Assembly: GCF_027744825.2 (NCBI RefSeq)
Contig: NC_071349.1
Location: 7,841,001 to 7,905,000 of the forward strand
Direction: 5' to 3'
Source of the DNA: Synchiropus splendidus
Taxonomy: Eukaryota; Chordata; Actinopteri; Syngnathiformes; Callionymidae
DNA: 64,000 nucleotides
Shown: one piece after another, positions 1-13,627 of the stretch
Layout: each line of letters opens with the position of its first letter
Position numbering within the stretch: position 1 is the stretch's first letter
Position numbers and translations under genes: made by a program
Notes under the pieces: generated by a model
Database searches by the model: none
Seen by the model: only the letters and a program-made list of their open reading frames with translations
What the model was told of the DNA's origin: nothing

Positions 1-1987
1 CCAACAACAAGGCACACATGTTCCAATCCATTTATCCATATCCAAACGCTTCACTGACCAATAGCAAGAGATTATTCCAGCAATACTGTACCCCAAACTT
101 TGTATTACAATTGCTCTCATTATGCTGCAGCCAGGGTTTTAGCTAGGATTTTGAAACGTCTGAAACCCCGAAAAATAATAATAATAACAACATTTTTATA
201 ATGATTCTTTCCCTTACTACAAGCCATCGTGTGTGCAACCTTGTGTCTACATACATATATTTATACAAGATAAGCATGCAGTTGTATCAGCAGTGATGGT
301 TTTTTTAAACTTTCACAACCACAACATTCATTCATTCAAACAATACATGAATATAAAGGCTTGTCGCTTGGTTAAATAAATAGAACTACTTGAATTTTGA
401 TCCCAGTGAAGCAATGTTGCTCTCATTCTGAAAGGGCTCTGTGTTCATCCGCCCGCCGCTGGGATGTGGGGGTGCGGGGTGGGGAGCGCCAAATATTCCT
501 CCGGTTAGAAAGCAGTGAGTTAGTTTTGGAACTTATCTGCGGATTGCTCCTGTCAACAGCGTCCGTGCCGCGAGTGTCTCGACTTACCGCAAGATTACAA
601 CGGTAAACAAATATGGCGACCGGGATGACCAAAATACGGTTCCGAGAGGTTCAAGAATGTGCGAATTTGGATCATATTTGGTGAAATTACCAGGCGGAAA
701 ACCAATTTTATATAAACCAGTGAGATGACACTACGAGTTGGGCATTATACAGGCACTAATAATACATTTAGGGCGTCCTGCTGAGGAAACTGGGCGTCTG
801 ATTTTTCATGTTTTGCATTTTAGGCTAAAAGCCTTTGCTGCAGCTGCACAGAGACAGAGGTGAATTTGTGACTTGGTAATTGAGGTCGAAACTCATTGGT
901 ATTCTGGAGCAGCCGGCCCACGGACCACTTGTACAATGTTCAGTGAATTGAAATATATATAATTATAATGAAAGGAGCATGAAGAATGAAGAAATAATGA
1001 CTCCACATCTTGGCTGTCCCGACACATAGGCACAGGCACGCACACACAAACACACACAGCGTAGTTAAGATTCCACAGATGAAGCACTGCTATGCACTGT
1101 AAGCCAATTAGCAACAACACCATTAGCTTCAATATCAAGTTAGCAGCAGAAGAAGCCATTAAGCAGGCGGTGCAGTAAATACGGGACATAACACTTAAGC
1201 CATTCACCAGGAAAATGAACCCAAGTGATTCAGAGAACAAGCGTCTGTGTCGCAGGACTCATCCCTCATGTTCCCTTGCTCCGCCGACGCGCAACAATCC
1301 AAGAAGAAATCAAGACAGTTTAACAAGAATTCAAATCAGATCAATACTTTTGCAGACGTTGAGAAGTAAATACTAGTAATAGAAGTGGCACATTCACCTG
1401 AGTGATGACTATGGAAACCCTTCCTTCCACTAGTACTGCGGTTTAAAATGTGAGGAAACTTGAACAAGATAACTTAGATCTCTTCCAAATAAAGTTTTTT
1501 GATAAAACATTAAATACAGGGACAAGAACATCACTCGATGACAGCAAATTATATTCAATATATTCCAAAAACATAAATAAATATGACAAGAATGACATGA
1601 AGGCTGGTTTAACTAAGAAATAATTTGAATCAATTTTCCTCTGCATGTACTGATATCGACTCATGACATCCCCATTTGATTATTTTATATCTTTTCTGCC
1701 ACATATTGTACGGCCAAAATGTCAACATTAATGTGTAGCTGATAATGCAAGAGACATGGTTTCAGGGTTCTGCTACTACAGCACTTGTTTTCTGAGACTG
1801 AAATATTCCAAAACAAATCCAAACTGAGTGGAATCATGTATTGAATCGTGATGAATTCATTTCACCATAACAATACAGCTTTCTAAAGCTGCGGGGACTG
1901 AAAACAAGCATGGTACAGAAAGTAGGAGTCCTTAGCAAAGTGTCAGCTGAAACACAGAGCTGGTTTAAAATGGATGTTGTTCTGATC
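1..1987. other. gene-free stretch, no exon seen
   Basis: No open frame here has recognisable protein similarity or plausible splice partners. The only low-complexity feature is a short imperfect CA run near 1037-1062. Base composition is AT-rich and typical of fish intergenic DNA. Confidence 0.6.
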
Positions 1988-1989
1988 TA

Positions 1990-2479
1990 TGGTGGCTGAG
2001 AAGTGCAAAATAACACTTACAAACTTTTGAAAGAAATTCACAAACTTTTGGAACAAAAGTTACAAATAGCGAAACACATTTACAACCTTTCAAACAAATG
2101 TACTTGTTTAGCAAAATAATTTTTTCCTGCACTTTGATGTGTATTTCCAAATTTGTAAATGTGTTTTGAGAGTTTGTCAATGTGTTTTCAGAGTTTGTAA
2201 AATTGTTTTCAGCATTTGTAAATGCGTTTTCACGGTTTGTAAATTTGAACATCATTCTGCATTTGGTCAACTCCCAATGGCGAAGTAGAACATTCCAGCA
2301 ACGACTCCCAGATCACGTCCATAATACACTGGAAACAGATTTTTTAACTCTGAAAACACATTTACAAACCTTGAAAACGCATTGGAAATCACTTACAAAC
2401 TCAGGAAAAATGTGTTTGCCGAAGAAGAAGTAAATTTGTTTGAAATGTTGTACATGTGTTTTGCACTTCTCAGCCACTG
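1990..2479. mobile_element. MITE with terminal inverted repeats and internal 21-bp units
   Basis: The left end (GTGGCTGAGAAGTGCAAAA, 1992-2010) is the reverse complement of the right end near 2459-2477, and both ends abut TA (1988-1989 and 2480-2481), so a TA target duplication is likely. The interior consists of diverged 21-bp units of the type GTTTGTAAATGTGTTTTCAGA. Clear units run 2151-2171, 2172-2192, 2193-2213 and 2214-2234, and reverse-complement units lie at about 2013-2096 and 2351-2392. There is no transposase frame. The superfamily is not certain. Confidence 0.8.
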
Positions 2480-2481
2480 TA

Positions 2482-5400
2482 CTGATCTCACATGTACATG
2501 AGGAATGTGGCTTGGGTTCAGCTATTTGTCTAGTCACACAAGTGATACCTTCAGCTGTCACTGATAATATCAGCTGAATCAACAATTTATGAATTCATAG
2601 GTCAAACATCAAAAGCTATTTCATCTGATTAAACAAACAAAGGGACAGCATGTCGGGTGGTAGCAGGTGGGGCTGAGCTGCTTGGCAGAGGTCTGAGTTT
2701 TTCCCAGTCATTTATAAATCTTATTTCCTGGAGAGGACTTTACCTCTACGCTGCAAGGCCTGCAAATAGGAAAAACTGGAGGGTTTTAAATGCTTCATGT
2801 GATGCTGGAGCTGTAAAACAAACAACTTATTCACCACACCTTTGTAATTTTGAGAGAGTAAACCAAGAAATGGCACCTCATAAAAGAAGAGCGTTGCTTC
2901 ATAACCATATCTGTCATGACACCTGGTTGTCAACTCCAGCTGAAATGAAGTCATATACAAGAGATTGATACAAAATATAAGGAAATAAAGGACTGACAGC
3001 ATGGTGCCTCTGACAAGTACTCTGGTTTACTTTCTAAAAATACCCTGCCGATTGACAGAAGCATCACTACTCAAAATTACCCTTCAATAGAGTTGTCTTT
3101 GAGCCGAAATAGAAATCAAAGTGCTGTCTACTGGGAGGTGAATCCAGTGTTTGCCTAATTGTTTCTTCAGCTGGAGCATTTCATCATTTTTCATTTCATG
3201 TTATTATTGTTGCAACCTTTGTGGACACACAATGTGTGTGCTCCTGCCCACTTCATATCAGAGAGCAGCCTCTTCTCTGCTCTCCCTCCTCCCTGTCATC
3301 TCCACTCACCGCTTCATATCCCTCCCTGTCTTCTTTCCTCTTCGCTGTCCCTTCATAGTTGTCTCAGTCGTTTGCTGTCATGAAGCAGAGAATTACAGAT
3401 CGCTCAAAGCCAAAACATCTGACAGAACGCCACGTTTCCATTTGTAACTGGTTAAACATCATGTATAGTGAACTGCTGAGAGAGCAAGTCGATCAAACGG
3501 TCCCAGATCTATGTTGTGATTCTCCATTCTATGTGCAGGAGTTGTTTCTGGCATGCTAGTGTGCGAGCATTAGAAACACACTCGCTCACCTTGGCCTTCC
3601 ATGTCAAGGAGACTGTCATGGCTTGTCAAGGATGTGGAACCCAGTAGCTGAATTGGTGCAGGTTTACAGAAGACTTGGGAGAGCGAGGATAATTTTACAA
3701 TTCATTAATATAAATAGTATAAACACAAAGACGAACAGGAACGTCAATCACCAAACAGGGAGCGAGGAAACACAAACAGGGGCAGGGAGAAACCTGAAAC
3801 AGAAAACAGGGGATTAATAAGAAGCCTGACAAAGGGGGACGACAGAAGACGCACTTGGAGGTTGCTCACGAGGCCCAAGTAACAAAAAGCGCTCGCCGGT
3901 GGTCTAAATCACACACACACAGGAGGAATAACTATAACGCAGGGAAACAGAAAAAATGAGTCTAGTCAAAACACTCAGGCACAGCAGCAGCAAGAAGCAA
4001 TAAACAAAGGTGGAGGAATGAGAGTAACTAAGGAGGCGGCTGAGAAAAGATGTCAAGCACGCGCCGAATTTGGAACGACAGGAGAAGAAGAGAAGCGAGC
4101 ATCGGCTGAGTTTACTGTGAGCACGTGAAGCAACCATCTGGCAACACGAGCTGGGACCGAGGTGTTCCATCCAATCCATGTGAGGTTGATTCGCAAATGA
4201 ATCCCAGCCGTGTCGCTCGGGAAGCTGGATACAAAGAAAGAGAACAGCCAACAACAAAAAAAACACAATACAGAAGGGGTTTGTCGCAATTTTGAGTTCA
4301 CTGAAATTAATTAAAAATACGTTTTTGATTGTTGCAGCCAAAAATCCCTGATTTTGCGGCAGGTATTTAACAAAATTGTGTGAAAGTTGTGATCATCGAT
4401 GGTTCTGGAACAACATGACGGGAAATAAAGACTTTTGAAAATTAGCTTGTAAAAAAATAGTGTGAGTTTTTACCCAAAGAAAAGCTCTGGGCTGCAGTGA
4501 TTTTAACAACGTACATTTTTTATTTTTAAATAATGTTTTTTTAATAAAATGAAATCTTAAAACAATGATCAAATAATGCCTCTTCAGAGCCTCTGAGGTT
4601 ATTCAGAAGAGTGTTCTTGACAGTATTTGTTATGTTGGCTTGTTGGACTAAACACGCTAAACACGAAACATTATCGGCCACTCTGGTGTTGATAACATCT
4701 TCCTTTAAGCTACATTTACAATTGATCCGAATTGTGGGATTCATTTGCCATGAATATTTAGTGCCATTAATCGGGATGGAACCTAGTTAGCCCTAGTGAA
4801 AAGTGCTTCAAACTGATGGTGTGGCCGATATTTTACCAAGAACTGCTTTTAAGGTTGCTTCCAGATACGTTCTATGGCACCAACAGAAACACAGTTTCAG
4901 AAGCGGAAGGGCCTTGTTTCATTGCAGGAAGACGGTGAGGAAGGTAAACAAAAGGCTCCGTTACCGTGTTCTCCTCCCAATGGGACAGTGATAGTTTAAA
5001 CAGTCTGTAGGTCACAATAACAAACAGCGCCACATGGTCCTCTGCCACTCCGCATTAAGTGGATTAGAGTGGTGGTGTTACAGTGGCGGCATCTGCTTGA
5101 TAGCGCTCTAATTCGCAGTCGTACATCAGAGCCGGGGCAGGCCGCTGTCGCAGACTAAACTGCACTCCTTCAGTGACACACGTCAAGGGCAGCCAGATAA
5201 TGCAGATGTACGACGGCATGAATAAAACAAGGCGACTCTGATGTTGTGGATCACAATACATCATTTATTGCCAGCGAGGCTCGGCGGCGAGGGGCGGCCT
5301 TCGCTTACAGCCACAAGAATGAGATAAGTGATGCACCGGTCATGCCGGACTTCAGTCACGGGAGCTTTGGTGGAAATACACAGCCTGCTATTTATGCAGC

Positions 5401-8400
5401 AGCTCACATCTGAATTCAAAAGGAAATGGCCAGAGGGGGAGCAGTACAGTGAGAGAGCGAGAGCGAGAGAGAGGGATGGTGATGCGAAGGAATGGAGACG
5501 AGGATGAGAGGGATAAAATGTCATTGCTGCAGTTGATATACGGGAAAAGGTGAATGCACTCCATCTCGGAGAATATGAAGGTAAAGGATGAGGAGGATGA
5601 AAACGGAGGAGTGGAGAGCTGGCCAGGAGGCAGAAAGGGTCTCTATGTGTGTCTGAGGAACAAAAAGAGAAGATAAAGAAGAGAAAACAGGAGATAGGAG
5701 TCAGAAGGCTCCATGGTGGAACAGCACAAATACTGAAGTTCATTTTTCATCTGGGTTTTCATCTAAGTAAATGAGTAGAAGGGCCCCACTATGCAATCCA
5801 AAATGATGTTTCACTGGAGCGATCTATAGCGCTGCATGAATGGATGAATTGGGAGAGACTTTAGACAGTGTCGAAACTCTCCTCCCTGAGTGACAATTGA
5901 GTCAAACTTCATTTCAATGGACACGCTGCACACAATTCTTCATAGAGTAACAGAGGGGCTCAAAGCCAATGAAACATTTGCTGTCGGATAAATAGGTTGG
6001 AGAACCCCGGCCTAATGTTACACATTGCAAGATAAGTCAACATGGTTGAGTTGGTTTTGAGTCTGCGGCGGACACTAAAACTTCTCTCTGCCTCAGGATG
6101 AAAGAGGGGCGTCAAAAACCAACCTCACTGCGGCTTGTGAACCTCTATTGGACGAACAGCGTGGCCTCTTGAACAGCGAATAACTCGTGTTTTTGAGGCA
6201 ATATGAACATGCTCCTTAAATGTGACACACAGTGATCATCTGTGACTGACCTGAAACTCTGTTGTCGTAGCTCTTCAGCATCAGTTTCTAGCTCCACATC
6301 TGCTAAATTCCACGGTGGTGACAGGACACGTGCTTAAAATAATGACTGCATATGAGCAACACAGCGCTGGCATCCACAGGAAACATCTCCTGGACAAACT
6401 TCACACCAACTCACTTGTCTTCTCTCACAGCAACAAATTCAAACTCAGTTCTTCGCTCTCACCTGGACTTCCGCTGCTCAGTCAGGGGGCGGGGCAAGGC
6501 GTTGATGCGCATTAGCGCTTTCAAAATAAAAGCATGTGTTGCAGAAATATGTCTATTTTTTGGGTAGGACAACCACAATAATTAAATGCGGTATTGAGTT
6601 ATTTTATAACAGAAAACACAAAATAAAAAAATGTTTCTTTAACCAGGAAGAAAGACAGCATATCTTGTTTTGAACTGTACATTGTAACATAAAAGATCAC
6701 ACAATGTTATGCTGAAAGACAGTTGACATAGAGGGATGAAGCAATAATAGTAAGGAAAACATTTGCTGGGGGGGAATAGATAAAGAACACAAGCCGAATA
6801 TTATTTTTGAATTTGTCACTGACCCCAGAACCAGTTCCTGCAATAGGAGCAGCCATTTTCTGGTCCGCTGGAGCAGAGGACGGGGGAAGGACGGATGAAT
6901 AAAGGTGAGGACTGTCACATTTACTGTAGAACTCATTCAACAGGGACGCTATGCTGTTTTTGACACGCTGACTGACAGTAATGGGGTTTTCAAATCGTCA
7001 TGAGGTTTCCACGGCAACTAAAATCTGCAGTCGGACTGTCCACATGACATTGCTAACTGTGAAAGATAATGGACAAAAGAACTACCCAGCCCTGACTGCC
7101 AAATGTGCGCATTCCAATTTCTTTTGAGCATCGTGTGTGCAGCGTTTTGTGGCTGTCAAAAAGTGCCTGGCTTGAACTTCTGCTTGACTGACAGGTCAGG
7201 AAGTAAACAAATTTTTCCTAATAACTAGATGTTAAAAATATACTATATTAATTTATTACTTTATTTTAAGCATCATCCTGCTGTGCTTCTTGGGGACGTA
7301 GCTGAAGAGAAACATTCAAGTGAGACCGTCATTCCTTGTCAGTTTGGGGAGTATTTCAGTTGACTTAGAAAGAGTCTGATAAATATCCAGATATGGTCAC
7401 ACTGTTTCTGTCTCGTCTTGTCAACGCCGCGGTCCAGTGAGCTGCCATCTGCTCTCGCCAGCCGCGTGTCAAGATATTTGTGCATCATTTCGTGATATTT
7501 TTCGTTTTAGATGTGTCAGATACCAAACCGAGAGCCCATCTTTTGTGATGTGTTTGTGCCGTTTGGCTGCCAGACAGAATAATTCTCCTCATATGCGTGT
7601 GAGCTTCTGCTCGCCACTGTATCTTCATCTTGGACGCCTTGTGATGTTCACATCAGACTCACTGATGGTCAGGATGGTGAGGGATCCTGCTGACCCTTCA
7701 CCAACCCATTGCCCATCTGTTTACTCAATCTGTTTTCTTTTCTATTACTTTCTTGTTTGGCATTGTTTTGGCAATGGCTGGAACTGTTCTTACAGATTTC
7801 CGCCCGTGAACCAAGTCTCTTTTTTGTCGCTCATCCCACTAGGTCATGGACCAAAACCCAAGGGTTGAATATAACTTCACACTTTAAACTCTACATCGCA
7901 GTCTTAGTAAATCACAAGCCATCCATGCTTCATCTTAAATATCTGGTGAGTTCCTGGCTGACAAAAATGATCACGCAGTGTGTGTTTCAATGGCTCAGAA
8001 GCCGACACCTGGACTCATAATATCAGAGTAAACCGGTTTCTGTATTGGACTTGTTTTATCGTGCCGTGCGGTTTGGTCCCGTGGGCAGTTAATTTGCTGC
8101 GGTGTGCAGGTTCCTACCTTGTTTTTCCTGTGTTCAAGCATTTCCAGCGTGAGCGCTGCTATGAATCTGTCTGCTCACTCGCTCACATATAGGACGCGCT
8201 GTGAATCATGTGAAACAGCAGAGCCATAAAAGCCCAGAGCTGTTAGGCAGGATGGCTGCTGGAATGATCACAGGGCGGCTGGGCTTCTATTTCCCACTCA
8301 GCCATCACCGTGGGAGGCTGAGGAGCTGCCGCTGTGTTTGCAGCGACCTCAGGGTTAGTCGCCATACAGTCACAGCTGACAGCACAGCCAATGGCCATAA

Positions 8401-8880
8401 CGTCAGCCGCGATGATTGAACATATGACAAATGTGCTCTTTGTCCGTGGTGTTGGACAGGGTGGAGGTTAGAGGCGGGGTCAGGGTAAGGGTTAAGGCAA
8501 GAGGAAAATTGCCATAAAGAAAACCTGCCTCTTCGGCAGCGGCTCCATTTTATTTTCAGGGGGCGTTGAACCCTCAGCACAGCGACAAGTAAAGGTGTTT
8601 GTCTGATCGGAAACCGTGTCTGCAGCAGGACTTTACTGCTGTATTCAGCAAGCACGGGAACATTTAGAGTGAAGCTAAAGCTGAAGACACGGGAGGACGG
8701 TTTGTTTGCCATTTAAACATCTACTGAATAAGCTGAACTGACCCAAGGTAACAAGCTGTGATGGGGGCCGGACCTTGTGCTTCCAATTTATCCATATATT
8801 AAATTATAAACTGCGCATGGAAATCTATAGTTCCTCTATTTGCTCACAATAGTAAGAATAGTTTTCATACTATTAATAGT
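2482..8880. other. gene-free stretch with probable old repeats
   Basis: No supportable exon was found. About 3610-4220 has the look of a common teleost interspersed repeat, rich in ACAGG/GGGA purine stretches, but I cannot assign it. 4581-4655 shares a diverged segment in opposite orientation with 13252-13320, so both are probably pieces of one repeat family. The rest shows only short chance frames. Confidence 0.5.
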
Positions 8881-8888
8881 GATTACTT

Positions 8889-9159
8889 CAATGACTGTTC
8901 CAGTATTATAGACCAATATTTTGCAAATACAGATAGGAATAGATTGTATATTAAGGGAACTAAATCTTCCCTAATCTAAAGAGTGACCGAAAAAGAGCTT
9001 CAGAATAGTTCGATAATTTATTGGGAAGATTGAGGAAAGATCAAATGAAATTGACGTAATATAAATCAAATCAAATCAAATCTATTATCAAGATTTTCAA
9101 TACGAAGAAGCAAGAGTTCATGGCATAAACTCCAGAAAACCACAGCACACAGTCCAATA
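8889..9159 (+). repeat. dispersed repeat, copy 1 of a ~280-bp pair
   Basis: This segment, starting at CAATGACTGTTCCA, matches 9467-9745 in the same orientation over nearly its whole length with small indels. Shared blocks include AAGGGAACTAAATCTTCCC and GAAAGATCAAATGAAATTGA. Its right end is interrupted by the MITE at 9160-9451. No coding potential is seen. The repeat family is not recognised. Confidence 0.75.
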
Positions 9160-9451
9160 CAAGTAACATCTGTACATACGACTTGCTCTACGTACGTCCA
9201 CCTGTACTTATACAGCCTGCTTTTTTTAATTTTTTTTATTCAATGTCTGGTAGTGCAGCACGTAGCAGCCCAGCAACGTGTACGACAGTTACAGCAGCAC
9301 AGTATCCCAGCATCTCACTCTCATACAGTGATCTACCACTACAGTAGCACGTATAACCCTCGCGTCGACTATTTTGAATGCATTCGATTTACGTCCACTC
9401 TGACTTACAGTTGGTCGGAACCGATCCCGGTCATAAGTCGGATGTTACTTG
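9160..9451. mobile_element. MITE with CAAGTAACATC... inverted ends, copy 1
   Basis: The element begins CAAGTAACATC and ends GATGTTACTTG. The ends are inverted repeats flanked by TA (9158-9159 and 9452-9453). A second copy lies at 21871-22101. It is about 290 bp with no coding capacity, so it is a non-autonomous DNA element, probably of a TA-duplicating superfamily such as Tc1/mariner. Confidence 0.75.
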
Positions 9452-9466
9452 TACATTAGAGTCAAC

Positions 9467-9745
9467 TTTCAATGACTGTTCCACTAATATAGACCATTAT
9501 TTGGCAAATACACATGGGAATAAGGAGTGCACTAAGGGAACTAAATCTTCCCTAATCTGGAGAGAGACTGAAAATAGTTGAATAAACTGGTGGGAAAACA
9601 CTGAAGAAAGATCAAATGAAATTGATGTCATATAAATCAAACACCACTATGATAAATCCATTATCAAGATCAAAAAAATGAAGAACCAAGAGTTCATGTC
9701 ACAAATTCCAGAAAACCACAGGATACAATCCAATACATAAAACAA
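9467..9745 (+). repeat. dispersed repeat, copy 2 of a ~280-bp pair
   Basis: Direct repeat of 8889-9159. It continues smoothly through the point where copy 1 is broken by the 9160-9451 MITE. Confidence 0.75.
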
Positions 9746-12700
9746 CACCTGAGATTCAAGAACAGAAGTCCTTGACTAGGAATCACCCCACACCCCCAGG
9801 GCCAACAGTTAGATTTGTTAGCAGAGCTTCCTTAAAACAATATAAAATGAAACAATGAACAACAGCTCACTGAAGTTGCATCAAAGTTGATTTATTTTAG
9901 TAATTCGATTATAAGCTGTATTTTATAAGTGTTTTTTTTTTTTATTTGCTAGCTGTGTACGTAGCCTGAGGCGCGAGCAGCAGCTAGAGGAACTTCAAAA
10001 TCTTCCTAAATCCACACAAGAACACCACCAGAATGTACTCATTTTTTCCTTGTCCCGTCGTCCAAATCTTCTGAGAATTTAATTTAATACATCCACGTTT
10101 GTTTTGCAAACTAACAAAAAAACATAAACGCTTCGGTGGAGCTAGCTAAAACAATTGTCCACCTGCCAAGAAAATAAATAACATTTAAAAAAAATCACTT
10201 TTTGATGTAAGTCAGCAGTGAATATAATGAAAAGGTATAATAATTTCTCTAATATCTGTAAGATTTAATGGTCGAACCATAATTCCAGAGAAGTGCAGCC
10301 AGCTGGTTTGGCTCATATCAAATGTATTGACGCACTCAAACATCACTGCAGTCCTCATGAATAAAAGAAAATTAAATTAGCTCAAATCTTCCATGTTTTG
10401 AGAGCATCTTAACCAAAGAAAAGATTTCACATTAACGGTGCATCAATCATCAAACAAAACCCACATTTTCTCTCTAGAGCCGACGACCTCGAACTGTGAA
10501 TGAAAAGTTTCTTGCATGATGCAGTGTTTTCATTAGAAGCGGAGCGCTTTTTAACAAGCTAACCTTCTCCTCCGTGGTCAACACAAAGGCATTACTTCTC
10601 CCTATTCAATTTCCTTCATGCAGCTCCAATATGAAGTGCAAGAAAATCCACTGAGAACGACTTCTGTTTCGCACGAAACAATATCGTAGGGTTGCAGCCA
10701 AACCCCAGTGAGGGAGGTTGTAACGCTGTATTTCCCACTCCTCCCGAATAATTGGAGTTTTCCTGCGATGCTATTCTTCTCCTGAGATGAACGACCCACT
10801 CAGCTAACAAAGGTCGGCGTGAATGCTGTCTGAGTTGTGTCGCAGTGAAGCCTGAGCTTCATCTGCCTCGGAATCTGCTCCATTCAAGTCAGGCGTCAAA
10901 CACATCACCTGTCCTCCTCACGTTGCTTCTTTTTATGAGCTTCGCTGGTTGTCTTCCTCAGTCTTCCCCTCCACCTTGAGATCTGAACTCAGAGAACTGA
11001 TTTTAAAAAATATATATGTGAAATTTTGAGGGGGTTTTTTTATGATAAAAGATTCCTGTACTGCATTTCTTTCTCAAATCACTGATCTCAGTGAAGTGCT
11101 TAAACCGCTGACCCTATCATGAGGTGAGATGCTGAGTCGCTGCCCGAGAAATGGAACACCACGTTCTGAAGAGCACATTTTCTGCAGCATACGAGAAACC
11201 AGGAAGTGGGTGACGCTGTCATGTGACTCAACACAGCCTCAGTGGACAGAAGAATTACATATTGATTTGCCCATCCATATCCAGAATACCACCACCAACC
11301 ACCACATAATTATGAACTAAAACCTCTAATAAACACTAACTCTTATTTGTAATATCAAATTGAGGATATTGTCATGACAGATTGGATGCTTTGAACAAAA
11401 TATCAAACGGCGTTCATTTGATCTGTTGTGAGGTTGTTAAATAAAATGACGTGCAAAAACAATAACAGGAATTCATGTCTGAGAAAATATTTTTCCAGGT
11501 TTTATCTCTCATTACAAGATTGTCGAAAAAGCCAGGTGTAAATGCACCAGCTTTTAAGTTCTGCCTGCAGCAGACCTTGGGCTTTTCTTTGAGGAGACCA
11601 TGTATTCACTCGCAAGGGTCCAGAAACAAACAGGATCACTGATAAATCTGAATTCATCTGAATAAAATGAGCATGTATTCCCAAAGCCCGCAGCTTGCAG
11701 CTGCTCCGGTAAGAAGGAATTTCATGGTTTTGAATGTGTTCCCCATTTATTAGAGTTTAAATGGCACCAGCGAGTTTCTGCCGTTTACCTTCCTCCTCCA
11801 CACTGAACCTCTGAGGAATGCTGTATGAAAAATAACAACATTATTGTTGTTAAGTGTTTGGTAAGTCGTTTTACAGGGAGGTACATCCATCAGCGCTGCA
11901 GGGGAGGGTGACTGCGGGCGAGGACCTGGAACTCGGGCCGGTTGATCTGAGCAGATGAGGCCTCTCAGTGGACTGCAGTGGCTCAATAGTGCCACCGACA
12001 GGTGCAGAGCTGCAGCGCCTCAGTGAGGCCGTTTAAAGTGTGATGTGGAAGATTTATCAGGAAAAAAAAGATCCGGTCATGAAGAGAAATATGCCTGGGT
12101 CTGGATTAATGTGAAGCTGAGGCTGGAACGAGTCCAACCTCGCCAAGGTCACAGCATCCTCTGGACTTTCAGACCCTGCTCCTGAACGCACCTTTGTCTT
12201 ATCTCGCCCATGAGCAAGGTCGAGGTTTGACTTTCAAATCGGCCGCACGCTCATCTCTGACTTGCAGCTCTGCACGCCGGACAGACAACAAGCCAGAGGT
12301 GGAGTCTCTCCCACATAAATAAGCTGGCTTCATAAATCACAGCGCCTCGGCGGACCTCGCGTGCCCTCTGGCTGGCGGGCTCACAGGGGACGTGAGTGGA
12401 AGGTCGTCCTCAACCTCAACAAGGAGACGCGTTATAATAATCATCTCCACTCCTCCCAGTCGATGTGGGCGTGCAGAGTAATTGCCCCGCAGTTTGCTTA
12501 AAGGCCTTTTTCCTCTGCTTCACTTGATGGTATGGATTTTCCATCTGTCCGTGCCTGACGGTCTGAGCCAGTGAGTGCGCCCGTCAGTGTGTGTTGCGCA
12601 TTAGAGGCTGGTCAGTGTTGGCGAGGAGCTGAAGCTCATGTAGCGCTGTGGGGAACAGATTCAGATTCGCCCTCAGATAACACCAGCGGGGAAATGTGAG

Positions 12701-13550
12701 AGGGGAAGATGAAACGCGTGCGATGGTGAGATTGTGGAGTGTGTGCGCGTCGAGTCACTTTAAGTGTTTTTCCCTGGCTAAAGATTATTTACGGGAAGAA
12801 AATGTCGCTCAGATGGAGCAACTGGCGCTTCATGAAGAGCCTGAGTTAAGAATGTTTGCCAGTGCAGTGGCTTGGTCCGTTGCAATCAAATCTATTCGTC
12901 CTCTTCCAGCCCTTCCTGCCGTGTCCCCGCTCACCTTTCCATGCCGCTCCGCTCACCTCTGCTGGTCACTGGAGTCTCACCCGCTATGACAAAGAGAAAT
13001 GGAGCCTGAGTTCATGCTTTTTTCTCAGAGGTCATTTTAAAAAAATGAAACTCTGTTTCTATAGCTAACCTTCTGCAAGACTCACACCTTCCTGGCAAAT
13101 ATGTTAACACTGCATATGAAAAGCATTTGGGCAAAATGAGATTATGTCAGTGCGTTAACTCACGATTAATGGCAGATTTATCGCACATTTTGTACCTGTT
13201 CAAAATGTAGCTTAAGAGATGATGCTCTCCTTGTGCAAACATTTGTTCACTCCAAACAAGTCAACATAACCGACACTGTCAAGAACATTCTTTAGAAGAG
13301 CATCAGAGGCTCTGAAGAGACTGAGCAACATGCTAACACTGTAAACGTTATTGGCCAATGTTGATGTCCTATTTCTTTAAGATGATTCGGACAGCAGGTG
13401 GCAGCAGCATTGCTGAACTCTTAAAGAAAGTTGGTAGAGCTTGCACTGCACCTCAAGTCTCAAAAGTGTGACCAATTTTTCATGACATTCCTGGATCCAG
13501 ATGGTAATCCGGAACACCACCAAGCTTCCATCACCATGTTCCTAAAAAAT
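9746..13550. other. gene-free stretch
   Basis: No exon or RNA gene is recognised. The 12.0-12.7 kb part is richer in GC but has no long frame. 13252-13320 carries the repeat fragment shared in reverse with 4581-4655. Confidence 0.5.
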
Positions 13551-13554
13551 TCAT

Positions 13555-13558
<4 letters not shown>

Positions 13559-13617
<59 letters not shown>
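13559..13617. repeat. (AT)n microsatellite
   Basis: About 58 bases of uninterrupted AT dinucleotide. It generates Ile-Tyr runs in several frames that are not real proteins. It lies about 10 bp before the pogo-like MITE at 13628. Confidence 0.95.
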
Positions 13618-13620
<3 letters not shown>

Positions 13621-13627
13621 GCATATA

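Noticed and set aside
2009..2400. Regularly spaced short repeats that might suggest a CRISPR array
   Set aside because: The 21-bp units are tandem with no spacers, occur in both orientations and lie inside a MITE of a vertebrate genome.
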